A stretch of 64,000 bases of DNA, taken from Adiantum capillus-veneris (Eukaryota > Streptophyta > Polypodiopsida > Polypodiales > Pteridaceae). The position numbers and the translations under genes are program-made. Every line of letters starts with the position of its first letter. The first letter of the stretch is position 1. The notes under the pieces were generated by a model. The model was not told the DNA's origin and ran no database searches. It saw only the letters and a list, made by a program, of their open reading frames with translations. This document shows positions 34,161 to 45,550 of this stretch, in pieces. The DNA is taken from positions 24,926,469-24,990,468 of the forward strand of contig CM043942.1 of the NCBI GenBank assembly GCA_014529385.2, in the 5' to 3' direction.

Positions 34161-34172
34161 GAGAGAGAGAAG
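34098..34172. repeat. (GT)n(GA)n microsatellite
   Basis: About 13 GT units followed by GA units with one GACA interruption. The sequence from here to 34853 holds no recognised gene. It may include 3' UTR of the preceding candidate. Confidence 0.95.
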
Positions 34173-34853
34173 GTAACATTGATCATAGGACATAGTGCAT
34201 AAATTTAGATCTGCATGTTTTATGTATGGCAGGGAGGACATATATTCACAAAATTGCGCATTCCAATTGCACAAGCGCAACTCCAGCTCGACAACATTAG
34301 AAGGTTCGTTATCTGTATCCAAATTTCCATGCGCATGCGTTTTCTTGGCGCAACACATAAATGCTACAGGGCAGGGCATGGCTTTCGTTTCTTATAATTT
34401 TTTGGAGAGACCACAGTGCCAGTTCTCCACCATACTTTTGTATGGCACCTTTGTATGACGTGCACAATATACTTTGCACTTTCAGTGTGACCTCTCATTG
34501 CACAAAGATATGTTTAACTATTCACATTGCTTTTTTGTAGCATATCGGCCTGTAGATTGGACAATCAAAATGCAGGAGTACAAGATTGCAAGTTAGTAAA
34601 GCATCTCATTTATCGTTGCAGTTCATTCATGCTTTATCTATTTGCTTGTTTTAGAATTTTTTGCATTACGTCCTTTGCTTTGGTTTATTTAGATCTCTTT
34701 TTCTGAACTATACACTCAATGTCGATCAACATCTACACGTAAGTTACACACACAAATTTCTGCATACGATTGCTTTCCAAATGTATGTGATGTATAACAG
34801 TAGTGAATACACAAGTAGTGAATGCATGTGGTGTACCACAACTCTAGATAATT

Positions 34854-36440
34854 TGTAACATTTAATGACCTAATAACTTATGTGTAGCGAAAATTAGCAT
34901 GAACATAGTGGGCATTTCATTAGAATAGATTCCTAATGAGAATTACAAGAGTGCTTGGGTGGAGAGAGCAACAAAAAGCATAACACCTAGTTAGATAGCA
35001 TCGACAATATTTTCAAAAGAGAGAGAAATTAAGCTATTGACAACAGTTGAGGACCGGATTTGTATGGAGCCGGTCCCCCCTCCAAAATGCTTTGTATTAT
35101 GGTTTCTCCCATCAAGAGAGACATTGTACAATACAATTCTTTGTGTTCCTTCAAAACTAGCTAGTGCAATGAAGATGGAAACTTCATGCACTAAGCAAAA
35201 CACTTAACAAACACAACTTGAATTATCCCCGTTCTCAGACCCAAGACCTCACACACCTTCGAAGATGGTGAGAGCTAGCAAGGTATGAGAGTAGATTGAG
35301 AGGAAGAAGGAGTATCTTACGAGAAAGATGTACATCTCCTCACATAATCACTCATATGTAGCATAGCTTAGCTTGGTAGAGGAGATGAGCATGCATTGAA
35401 GCTTGGCTCTTGGTTGGATTTGGATCCACATGCCAAGAGAGTGTTGATGTAGGCTTCTATCTCACAAGCTTGGAGTAGGTGATGAGTTCTCCAATAAAGC
35501 TTGGGAAGAGATAGTCTTCTCTTTCTTCACACATGAGCTTGTGTGAGTGTGTGTGTGTGTGTGTGTGATAATGCCTTCCAAAAATCAGCCCCCTCTCTCT
35601 CTTGGGTGAGCCCTCTTGCTAATTGCTCTTGCTGAAGCCTCATTGGCCCTCCCCAAGTCAAGCCAATTATAATTAAGCAGCATAAGTGATAGCCTTCTGA
35701 CATGTGTCCCCCTTTTCCCTTTTGTGAGAGCTTTAGGTAATTAAATAATTAAACTAAACTCTCATTGGACCCCTTTGCCTCCTGGCCAATAGGAATCAGG
35801 CAAGCCATGGGGCTCCTGAATGCTCATTGGACCCCTTGGGAGACTGCCCAATAGTCTTCTAGGAGACTTAATTCTCATTGGTTTCTTTTATTAAATGTTT
35901 TTAAATTAATTAATCTAGATTTACTCTAGCTTAATTCTCATTGGTCCACTTCAAGGGTCATCCAATAGAAATTGGGCACACCTTGTGGGCATCTGGCCTA
36001 GGGAGCTGACATGTGTCCCTCATTCCCTTTGTGTAATTAAAGGGAGCCTGTGTGTGTGTGTGTGGCTTTCTCTCTCATCCCCTACCTTTAGGGCTCGCCC
36101 CCTCCCATGTAGGGATGTGCAAAGACTTTTAGGGCGCACACAAAGCATCCAATTTTCCCTAGGGTTGACCTTTGGACACAACCTTTGAATTTTGGAACCT
36201 TAGCATTTTGGAAGTCTTAATGGGCTGAACCTTAGGGTCTTTTTAGCCCATTGTTGCACATGGATCTTTTGCAGATGGCCCCCCCTTTGGATCCCTATTT
36301 TCCCTCCTTGATCCCTACTGTGGCCGGTCTGCTAGCTTAACCAATATTCTAGCTTTTTCTCCCCTGGCCTTCCCCACATTAAATGATCAGTTTAATATGA
36401 GAAAATCATTTAGGAGAATTAGATATTGATTATTATGACA
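34854..36440 (-). repeat. Chromovirus copy 1, 3' LTR (1587 bp)
   Basis: In element orientation it starts TGTCATAATAATCAAT and ends TTAAATGTTACA. Relative to the other LTR it has about 20 extra bases near 36297, explained by deletion between short direct repeats (GGATCCCT) in the other copy, plus small differences in GT-repeat length. Otherwise almost identical, so the insertion is fairly young. Confidence 0.92.
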
Positions 36441-36455
36441 TTACCTCTCTCTTGA
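36441..36455 (-). promoter_or_regulatory. Chromovirus copy 1 polypurine tract
   Basis: The minus strand reads TCAAGAGAGAGGTAA directly before the 3' LTR start TGTCAT. This is the expected plus-strand primer. Confidence 0.65.
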
Positions 36456-36796
36456 AATCATAGTCGTCCTCGACTATGGTGTAGAGAAGATAAAGTATAT
36501 TCATGAGTCCTTTTCTTAGCGGGTAGAGGATCCCTATGTTACCCTACGACATCATTCCACAATGGATGACTAGTCCATTTGGCGCTTGAGAGCCTGAGGC
36601 TGCTGCAAGCATGTCTACACATTAGTCCTATCAGTCTTCCATAGTAGAGTGACAAGCTCTACTTGGTGTTTGGGAGACGTCGTCTCCGCAAACTTGATCT
36701 AAGCATGCATACTACTTCATTTTTGTGCACAAATAAAGAAAAAGAGAGTCTTATAAGACAAAAACTTTGTTCATTTTTAACATTTTGTACATTTGC

Positions 36797-39700
36797 TTAC
36801 TCTTGGGAAGCATTGTAGGCATTGACAAGGTTTAGGTTATCCTTTAATTGTATGCCTTGCATCCATCTAGCATCTTCAAAAGGACAATTCTTAAACTTAA
36901 TAAGATATCGTCGGATAGTCTTACCGCCTCTTAGTACCTTGTCTTCATGTCGGAGAATGGACTCGGGCTGCAGCACCTCTTCTTGGTCCTCGATCTCCGG
37001 TGGGTCTTCAATAGTTGGTTCTTGAGGTGGCTCTCCTTTGTAAGGCTTTAATAGGCTCACATGAAAAGCATTGTGTATGAGCCAATGATTGGGCAACTTG
37101 AGTTGATAGGCCATCTCATTGATTGGCCTAAGAATCTGAAAGGGACCATAGTACCTTTTTGCTAGTTTAGCATAGTACTTTTGGTGGCCCGTAGGATTCT
37201 TGCCAGTCGTGAGCCTTAATCGAGCCTTGGGAAACTTTAACAACACCCAATCGTTTTCTTTAAAGGCTTGGGCTCTTCTGTGCTTGTCAGCAGCAGCCTT
37301 TTGCCTTTGCTGTGAGATAGAGATAGCATCCTTAATCATTTGAAAAGATTCTTGTAGGTCTCGGCTATACTCATCTGCAGCGAAGATCTTCCCATGTACC
37401 TTAAGTAGCAAGGGACTTTTTGATCTTCCATCAATTACCTCGAAAGGTGCTTTTCCCGTGGAAGTATGTACAGTGTTATTGTAAGCATACTCCACTAAGG
37501 GTAAGTACTTCTCCCATTGGGATCTTTGATCTACTTTCATTACATAGGCTTTTAGTAGATCAAGAATGGTTAGGTCAGCTATTTCACTTTGGCCATCAGT
37601 TTGTGGATGATAGGCCGAAGAGAAGTTTAGCCTTGTTTCTAAATTCTCAAAGAGACCCTTCCAGAAATTACTGGTCATTCTAGGATCTCTATCCGACACT
37701 ATGGACATGGGCAAGCCATGGTACTTGAAAATTTGTGAAATAAAGAGGGTTGACATTTGATGGGCTTTGATAGTCTTTTTGACAGGTATAAAATGAGCTT
37801 GTTTACTAAACCTGTCTACTATCGTCCATATTCCCGTATTCCCATGGATAGACTTAGGAAATCCAAAGATAAAATCCATGGATATGCTCTCCCATGGTGA
37901 ATTAGGGATTGGCAAGGGTTGAAGCAATCCAAGTTGCTTCCCTCTATCAAATTTTGTCTTTTGGCATACCACACATTTGGAAACATACTCTTGTATGTTC
38001 ACTTTCATGGTAGGCCAATAGAAATATGTTTCAATTCCCTTTAAGGTAGACTGAATCCCTCTATGCCCCGCATAAGGTGGAGCATGAGATTCATACATTA
38101 CTTTCTCACGTAGTGAGTTAGTAACGCATAGTCTATTGCCATAGAGAAGATAACCATCTTGTAAAGTAAATGGTTCTTCTTTCTTCCCTAATGTAAGGGC
38201 TGAAATCACATCTCTAAAATCGGGATCAATAGCATACTCATCTATCATTGAAGATAGATCATTGTGAGTTGCTATGGAAACCGTATTCACTCTCGGCCGT
38301 CTTGAGAGTGCATCAGCTACTTGATTATGCTTGCCAGCAATGTGAGCAATATGAAAATGAAATTGCGAAAGGAAATTTGCCCACCTCATTTGTTTGTCGG
38401 AGAGCTTGGTCTGCGTCATGAAGTACTTAAGACTTTGGTGATTCGTTCGTAGAATGAAAGGAGTCCCCAATAAATAGTGCTTCCATGAGTCTAAGGCATG
38501 TAGAACTGCAAGGAGTTCCTTTTCGTATATGCCTAGAGCTTGCTCAACAGGGTCGAGCCTTCGGCTCTCATAGCTTATGGCGTGCCCTTCTTGGAGCAAA
38601 ACAGCTCCAAGGCAATCACCACAAGCATCACATTGGACCTCAAATGGTTTTGAGAGATCCGGTAGTGTAAGCACAGGTTGAGAGATAAGCTTTTCTTTAA
38701 GCTTTTCGAAAGCATTGTTCTCCTTAGCAGACCATGTATACCTAACGCTTTTCTTTGTTAGGTCATGTAATGGTCTCGCAATTTGTGAGAACTTTTCTAT
38801 GAAGCATCTATAGTATGCACACATACCTATAAAGCTTCTTAGTTCATGAAGATTCCTTGGTTTAGGCCATCCTTTTATTACCTCTAACTTGGATGGATCC
38901 ATTTGGATGCCATCTTGAGAGATAATGTGACCTAAATACTGAATCTCTTGCAAGAAAAATTCACTTTTCTTTCGATTAACATAAAGTTTATTCTCTCTTA
39001 AAACTTGAAATATTACCTAGAGGTGTTGCTTGTGTTCCTCCAATGAATTAGAGTAGATGATAATATCATCAAAGAACACTCCAGTGAAGGTTCGATGAGG
39101 CCTGAACAGCTTCTCCATCAAGCGGTTGAATGTGGCTGGTGCATTGGTCAAGCCAAAAGGCATGACAATGTATTCCTAAAGACCAAATGTAGTACGAAAT
39201 GCAGTCTTAACAATGTCTTGATCAACTATCCTTATTTGATGATAGCCACTTTTTAGGTCAATCCTACTGAAGTAGGTCGATCCTTGTAGCTTATCAAATA
39301 GGTCTTCTACCCGTGGAAGGGGAAACCTATTCTTGATAGTGATCCTATTTAGTGCTCTATAGTCGACACACATACGATATGTGTCGTCTTTCTTTTGCAC
39401 TAATAGCACAGGTGAGAAAAATGGAGATGAGCTTGGCCTAACCATACCCTTCTCAACTAACTCATGCACTTGCCGCATAATCTCCTCTTGTTGAGCTTGA
39501 GAAACTCTATAAGGAGGTTTATTAGGCGGTGAACTTCCTAGAAGAAGTTCAATTGCATGGTCATCATTACCTCGTTTAGGAGGTAGCTCACAAGGGATGT
39601 CGTCAATAAAAACATCTTGAAACCCCTTGAGAAAATTGGATAACTCTAATTCCTTTTGGTTGCTTTTATTTTCTTTTGTTAAAGCATTAGGTTCATTTTG

Positions 39701-41780
39701 AGAATCTTTAACAAAAATCATGTACACGGAAATAGAGCTCTTTATTGACTTGTTGAAAGGTGGTGTATGTACAATGGGGATGGTGTTACCCATTTCCTTA
39801 GCATTTATATACATGTCTTTTTCCCTGAACTTAAAGGAGATTCTCCTTTCAGGAAATTTAACATCGGCACCCAGGCGGTCAAACCATGGTGCCCCTAGGA
39901 TTACATCCTCATGCTTGAGAGGAGAGATAAAGAAGTCCTCTTTGTCCACATAGCCTTGGACATGAAGTCTCAATTTCCCGATTAAGGGAGTGACTGAAGC
40001 TTCTTGCCCCTTGAAGGCACTGTCTGCGGGTAGGACATCTCCCATCTCGTAGGATTGTATGCCTAGCTTGGTGGCTAACTCCATAGATATAAAATTGTGA
40101 GTAGAACCAGGGTCAAAGAGAATAAAAGCATCATGTTCTCTTACCTTTCCCCAAGCATGGCATAGAGGAGATCCTTTGTGATGAGTTTGGTGAATTTCCT
40201 CCTCTTGGATTTCAACCAAGGAAGCTCTAGGAGGATCTTGGCACTTGTTCTTTTGCGGACAAGCGCGGTACGCATGCCCTTGTTCGCCGCACTTGAAACA
40301 TCGGTTATCCTTACGATAACGCTCAAGCTCTTCAGGAGAGAGTTTATTCTTACCTTTGTAAACTCCCTTCTCTTTAGCTTTGTTGGAGTTGCCCTTAGGA
40401 GACTTTTGGACATTGTCCTTCCCCTTAGGCTCATTGGAACCCTTGTTTTCCAGGGGCTTATTATTTCTTTTTGCCCCCATTTGGAAATTGATTCGAGAGG
40501 CCACCATAGTGTGGTGTATTACCGCCGATATGGTACGTGGTCTTTGGGAGTTGACATACTCCGCCATTTCTTCGGTTAAGCCCGCACAAAATTGTTGCTT
40601 TTGCTCTCCAAAATCCAACGTTTTGAAGACAGTGGCTTTGAGTTGTAGGTTCCAAAACTTGTCTACATATTTGTGGATAGATTCAATGTTAGAGAGCTTT
40701 AAGCTTCACCATTCGGTGAGTACTTTGTCTTTGGCATCGGTGGCCAAAAACTACTTCATGATGGAAGCTCTTAAAGCTTTCCATGTTCGTGGAGCTTCAC
40801 CATTGGCTCGTAGGCTAGACCACCATTGTCTGGCGGACTTTTGAAGGTGCATAGCTACATGGCGTAGCTTAGAGGACTCCGTGAAGCCCTCATCTCCAAA
40901 CGCCGCATCGAATTGCTGGATAAAGGCCAAGACTTTGTCCGTGGCACCAAAGGTACCATCATAGGTAAGGAAAGAGATGCTCTTCCCTCCCTCTTTGAAT
41001 TTCTTCAGCTTGGACGACCTCTTCCATGCGGCATAGGATTTCCTATGACCTCTTCTTTTTGATGGTTCAAAAGTTGCACCATCACTTTCTTCAGAAGGTG
41101 AAGAATTTGAAGAAGGTGGAGAAGAGGGTGACCTCTTTCTCGCCCTTTTCTTGTCCTGATCTTTGTCGTCTTCACCATAGCTTTCATAAGAGGAAGAGGA
41201 TGAAGAAGATGGAGAAGAGGGTGTCCTCTTTCTCGCCTTTTTCTTCTCTTGCTTTTTATCATCCCTCTTTGAATTGTGGTGAGGAGAAGAATACGATGGT
41301 CTTCTCCTCATTGGTGGTGATGGAGAGCGTTTAGCCCGCCATCTTCGTGGAGCCATCTCCGTCGAGGTGGAGCCATCTTCGTGGAGCCATCTCCGCCGAG
41401 GTGGCAGGAGACTCGCTTCTTTCTCGTTCCTTCGGTGGAGGCTCTTGAGTTCTCCTTTGGGAAGGAGATGCATCATCAAGAAGTAAATTCTTGAGCCCTT
41501 CATAAGGATTCTCTTCTTCTTCCCGAATCGGAGAGAGACCTCTTTTGGGAGTCTCACAAGGAGGCTTCCTAGGTGTTCTCTCGTCATGGTGATGCACTTG
41601 GAGAATCCCGTGAGCACGGAGCTGCCGTTGCACTTCACTTTGGAGAGATGGATTGCCCATGGCTTGTTGAAGCCTAGTAACAAGATAGTTAACAAGCATT
41701 GAAGCATCATTAGTAGCTTGCTCATGAGCAAAATCAAAGTTATCAACATTAATTTCACTCTCTTTACTATTGTCAGCCAT
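36797..41780 (-). pseudogene. Chromovirus copy 1 gag-pol polyprotein, interrupted
   Basis: Starts at ATG 41780 (MADNSKESEINVDNFDFAHE). Gag has Ser-rich acidic/basic low complexity, then the capsid block FIQQFDAAFGDEGF...ARQWWSSL (about 40940-40830). After a knuckle [14 protein letters not shown] (about 40300) comes protease ([11 protein letters not shown]), then RT ([36 protein letters not shown] at about 39065-39076). RNase H (VQCDACGDCLGAVLLQ), integrase (HAPPYAGH...CVVC; Asp, Asp-X35-Glu intact) and a chromodomain-like tail (ILRHEDKVLRGG, YLIKFKNCPFEDARW) follow, to 36797. Lesions are a 34-bp tandem duplication near 41330-41398 (frameshift), TAG 40751-40753, TGA 40706-40708, TAG 39176-39178 and TAG 39017-39019. 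After the shift the whole protein is in one frame. Confidence 0.93.
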
Positions 41781-42167
41781 TCTAACAACTTTTAGGTGTA
41801 CTTTGGCACTTCAAGCCCTAGTTGCTAGTCCTCTTTACCCCTTTAGAAAAAGCACTCAAGCTACTGTACCCGCGGCTCGAATACCATTAATTGCAGGGAA
41901 TAGAAGAGAGGGTCTTTCAACACCAAAACATCAGTGGCTCCTGTCAAGCTTCTAATAGCTCAATAGTGGTTAAGCCGTAGGCAAGCCCCGTAGGACTCCA
42001 CTATTAAGACCATAGCTCTCGACGGTGATGCCCCGTTAACTGCACAAAGGCAGGCGCACTGCAAGGCTGAAAAATCCCTATTCTACTTACTCACAGGCAA
42101 TTAATAATACCAACCATTTGTAGCTAGCTTGAGGACCTCCCTTCTTGAGCAAGAAAAGAGAAACCTT

Positions 42168-42182
42168 GAGCTCTGATACCAA
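42168..42182 (-). promoter_or_regulatory. Chromovirus copy 1 primer-binding site
   Basis: The minus strand reads TTGGTATCAGAGCTC directly inside the 5' LTR, complementary to initiator tRNA-Met. The leader between it and gag (41781-42167) has no ORF of note. Confidence 0.88.
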
Positions 42183-42869
42183 TGTAACATTTAATGGCCT
42201 AATAACTTATGTGTAGCGGAAATTAGCATGAACATAGTGGGCATTTCATTAGAATAGATTCCTAATGAGAATTACAAGAGTGCTTGGGTGGAGAGAGCAA
42301 CAAAAAGCATAACACCTAGTTAGATAGCATCGACAATACTTTCAAAAGAGAGAGAAATTAAGCTATTGACAACAGTTGAGGACCGGATTTGTATGGAGCC
42401 GGTCCCCCCTCCAAAATGCTTTGTATTATGGTTTCTCCCATCAAGAGAGACATTGTACAATACAATTCTTTGTGTTCCTTCAAGACTAGCTAGTGCAATG
42501 AAGATGGAAACTTCATGCACTAAGCAAAACACTTAACAAACACAACTTGAATTATCCCCGTTCTCAGACCCAAGACCTCACACACCTTCGAAGATGGTGA
42601 GAGCTAGCAGGGTATGAGAGTAGATTGAGAGGAAGAAGGAGTATCTTACAAGAAAGATGTACATCTCCTCACATAATCACTCATATGTAGCATAGCTTAG
42701 CTTGGTAGAGGAGATGAGCATGCATTGAAGCTTGGCTCTTGGTTGGATTTGGATCCACATGCCAAGAGAGTGTTGATGTAGGCTTCTATCTCACAAGCTT
42801 GGAGTAGGTGATGAGTTCTCCAATAAAGCTTGGGAAGAGATAGTCTTCTCTTTCTTCACACATGAGCTT

Positions 42870-42900
<31 letters not shown>

Positions 42901-43754
42901 ATAATGCCTTCCAAAAATCAGCCCCCTCTCTCTCTTGGGCGAGCCCTCTTGCTAATTGCTCTTGCTGAAGCCTCATTGGCCCTCCCCAAGCCAATTATAA
43001 TTAAGCAGCATAAGTGATAGCCTTCTGACATGTGTCCCCCTTTTCCCTTTTGTGAGAGCTTTAGGTAATTAAATAATTAAACTAAACTCTCATTGGACCC
43101 CTTTGCCTCCTGGCCAATAGGAATCAGGCAAGCCATGGGGCTCCTGAATGCTCATTGGACCCCTTGGGAGACTGCCCAATAGTCTTCTAGGAGACTTAAT
43201 TCTCATTGGTTTCTTTTATTAAATGTTTTTAAATTAATTAATCTAGATTTACTCTAGCTTAATTCTCATTGGTCCACTTCAAGGGTCATCCAATAGAAAT
43301 TGGGCACACCTTGTGGGCATCTGGCCTAGGGAGTTGACATGTGTCCCTCATTCCCTTTGTGTAATTAAAGGGAGCCTCTGTGTGTGTGTGTGTGTGTGGC
43401 TTTCTCTCTCATCCCCTACCTTTAGGGCTCGCCCCCTCCCATGTAGGGATGTGCAAAGACTTTTAGGGCACACACAAAGCATCCAATTTTCCCTAGGGTT
43501 GACCTTTGGACACAACCTTTGAATTTTGGAACCTTAGCATTTTGGAAGTCTTAATGGGCTGAACCTTAGGGTCTTTTTAGCCCATTGTTGCACATGGATC
43601 TTTTGCAGATGGCCCCCCCTTTGGATCCCTACTGTGGCCGGTCTGCTAGCTTAACCAATATTCTAGCTTTTTCTCCCCTGGCCTTCCCCACATTAAATGA
43701 TCAGTTTAATATGAGAAAATCATTTAGGAGAATTACATATTGATTATTATGACA
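42183..43754 (-). repeat. Chromovirus copy 1, 5' LTR (1572 bp)
   Basis: Partner of 34854-36440, same termini, missing about 20 bp relative to it and with a slightly longer GT run near 42876-42900. Followed on the outside by the target duplication TAATT. Confidence 0.92.
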
Positions 43755-43859
43755 TAATTTATACCATACTAGGTGTCTAAATAATTGATGTCATATTATA
43801 TATATCCTTGTTTCTCTTGTACTAGGTGTCAATATGAAGTTCTCAAGACCTAGAAGATT

Positions 43860-44870
43860 ACAGTCTAAGCGTCAATAAGCTAAAGAGAAAACTGCAGCCA
43901 ACTTGAAACTAACTTGCCATCCATATGCTAGGTCATGCTTTGAAATCACTACATGGTATAAAGATTGGAGCATGCAGTGTGGTATCTTCACTCACAATCT
44001 CAAAATATGTCTCTGCTACGCGACGATATACCTCACATATATAGCGATAAAGAGGTCGACAAATAATGAAATAGACACTCCTGTTGCCCTCACTTATGTA
44101 TTATTGTTGGGCGCGCTTTGTCATCGGAGCGGAAACAACAAGGCTTAGCAGCATTGTATCTACAATCCATTGCCAGTTCAAGATATCAACCATGAATAAG
44201 TATCCTCTCTCTATTGATGAGACTGATGAGCGATATTTGGACATAAAAGAGGTAGATATTAAAATTATAGATGACCTCTACATGTTAACCCAAACGACTT
44301 TTGACCTTATCATAAGACAAAAATGTCAATGTAACAAGCAGTAAATTGACAGATCCCTTCAACAAATGTGTTCACTTGCTTGGTGATCTTGCCCAGCTAC
44401 CCCCAGTTTGTAGTCACGCACTGGAGCTTTGTAACACATGCCGTATCACAAGCTTGGTCCACTGGCTACATGCAACTTTGTACAAGATGCCATGCTCTAT
44501 AAGACATGCAACAGACCCTAAATTGCTTCAGTTCTTCACCATTTTTTGTGAAAGAAAACCAATCATAGATAAGATCAATTGTACCTTGGGTGCATGTATT
44601 ATAGATGAAGCCCATGTGGGACGCATGTCTAACCTCACCATCCTATCTTACTGTAGTATTAACGAGAACCATGATTAATTTGTCAAACCATGGGATGAAG
44701 CTGACTCAACTAGTGCATAGAGGCTACAAGAGGTTGTCAATCTCTTGAAAAACAATTAACAACTCGCATCTAACTCAAGCTACACTCAAGTGACTGAAAT
44801 CACCAAAAGCCAATTGCTCATCGGCAAACAATTCACATCCGTTACAGCATCAAATGACATCCAAACGTAA
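43860..44870 (+). pseudogene. Helitron-type PIF1-like helicase relic
   Basis: Fragments in changing + frames match the SF1B helicase of plant Helitrons. FVIGAETTRLSSIVSTIHCQ and FKISTMNKYPLSIDETDERY stand about where the substrate-side motifs follow the Walker A region. DIKIIDDLYMLTQTTFDLI is the II-D-E-x-S-M-L motif (here D-D-L-Y). NKCVHLLGDLAQLPPVCSHA (44350-44415) carries the hallmark GDxxQLPPV. INCTLGACIIDEAHVGRMSN follows and decay sets in near 44670. A functional protein would unwind DNA for rolling-circle transposition. No Rep domain and no 5'-TC or CTRR-3' terminus is visible, so only part of an element is left. Confidence 0.7.
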
Positions 44871-45117
44871 AGAAACTTCTAGGAAAAGTTTATAAGACCG
44901 AAGCACACATGCCTATGGCCCCAAACCCCACTTTAGGTCAAGTTCCAAAATCGTGATTATTAACAGTAGTGGATTTTTGACCTAGTCGTTTTCGACCCAG
45001 AATGCATCTAAATGCTTAGCAATGATGCCCCAATACCCTGCCTATGCTTAGTTTTTGATTTGAACATGTAAATTCCTAGATATGATGAAATTAGGCCATG
45101 GGTCGCCGACGCCAAAA
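44871..45117 (-). other. Primer-binding site and leader on the far side of the unknown retroelement LTR
   Basis: On the minus strand the LTR end is followed after four bases (TAGC) by TTTTGGCGTCGGCGACCC (45100-45117), which resembles the TTGGCGCC-type primer sites of Ty3/gypsy elements. A leader follows that contains AATCACGATTTTGG. The complementary motif AATCGTGATTATTAAC (44953) also occurs in the leader at 49380-50290, upstream of the ORF. So internal sequence stands on both sides of one LTR. Confidence 0.5.
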
Positions 45118-45121
45118 GCTA

Positions 45122-45533
45122 TGAAATACTGTGAATGGCTTACATCAATGCGTAGAGCTCTTGCGGTTGCAATGCAACAAATGCAATGACAATGTGACAA
45201 CCGGAAAGGGAGTAAGAAGCACGAGAAGGAGAGAAGTGAGCGTCGTTAGCTCACGTTGTGTATTTCTTATCCAAAAACTTGTAAAAAACTTACAAAAATT
45301 GGCTTTTATACCTTAGCCAAGGTTTTTGGGTGGTCAAAACTAATAATCTGGAGTTCTACCAAAGCTGGGAATTGACTGGCTGATACAATCTGGAAGCTTA
45401 TATAGCCCCGGATCATTGCTAACAAGGTTTATCAGAGAAGATAGGAGTTACAATATTCTCGATTTATCAAAATAATACATGTTTTACAAGGAGAACTCCG
45501 AAAAATGGTGTTCGCGTTAGCTTGCTGCTAACA
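45122..45533 (-). repeat. LTR of an unidentified retroelement, minus strand (412 bp)
   Basis: On the minus strand it runs from TGTTAGCAGCAAGC to AGTATTTCA, with TG...CA ends. It contains GGGCTATATAAGC (about 45396-45409), a plant TATA box about 130 bp into the LTR, and GGTATAAAAGCC further on. A polypurine tract stands directly before it and a primer-site-like sequence directly after, so it can be read as the 3' LTR of one element and the 5' LTR of the next. Confidence 0.65.
45396..45409 (-). promoter_or_regulatory. TATA box in the unidentified LTR
   Basis: Minus strand GGGGCTATATAAGC, the best core promoter match in this LTR. Transcription would run leftwards. Confidence 0.55.
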
Positions 45534-45550
45534 TTCTCCCCCTCCTCGCC
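45534..45550 (-). promoter_or_regulatory. Polypurine tract of the unidentified retroelement
   Basis: Minus strand GGCGAGGAGGGGGAGAA immediately before the LTR start TGTTAGC. It overlaps a small ORF end reading DDTGEEGENV, as often happens where pol runs into the polypurine tract. Confidence 0.7.

Larger units (their letters stand above)
34854..43754 (-). mobile_element. Complete Ty3/gypsy chromovirus, minus strand, copy 1
   Basis: Two near-identical LTRs (34854-36440 and 42183-43754) flank a gag-pol region on the minus strand, and TAATT stands on both outer sides (34849-34853 and 43755-43759), an exact 5-bp target duplication. A tRNA-Met primer site lies inside the right (5') LTR and a purine tract inside the left (3') LTR. 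The total is 8901 bp. The order gag, zinc knuckle, protease, RT, RNase H, integrase, chromodomain-like end is that of plant chromoviruses. Gag-pol is broken by four stops and a 34-bp duplication, so it cannot move by itself. A second, damaged copy lies at 50648-57838 in the same orientation. Confidence 0.93.

Noticed and set aside
35985-36188. Short + ORFs in the chromovirus LTRs (also 43313-43522, and minus 34991-35203 and 42320-42532)
   Set aside because: They are duplicated only because the LTRs are duplicated; no gene-like features.
38485-38670. Plus-strand ORFs within the chromovirus (also 37420-37683, 39720-39953, 40178-40844)
   Set aside because: Antisense shadows of the gag-pol frame.
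42168-42182. tRNA-like sequence GGTATCAGAGC at several places (6112, 19634, 42168, 57740)
   Set aside because: These are retroelement primer-binding sites next to LTR ends, with no cloverleaf around them.
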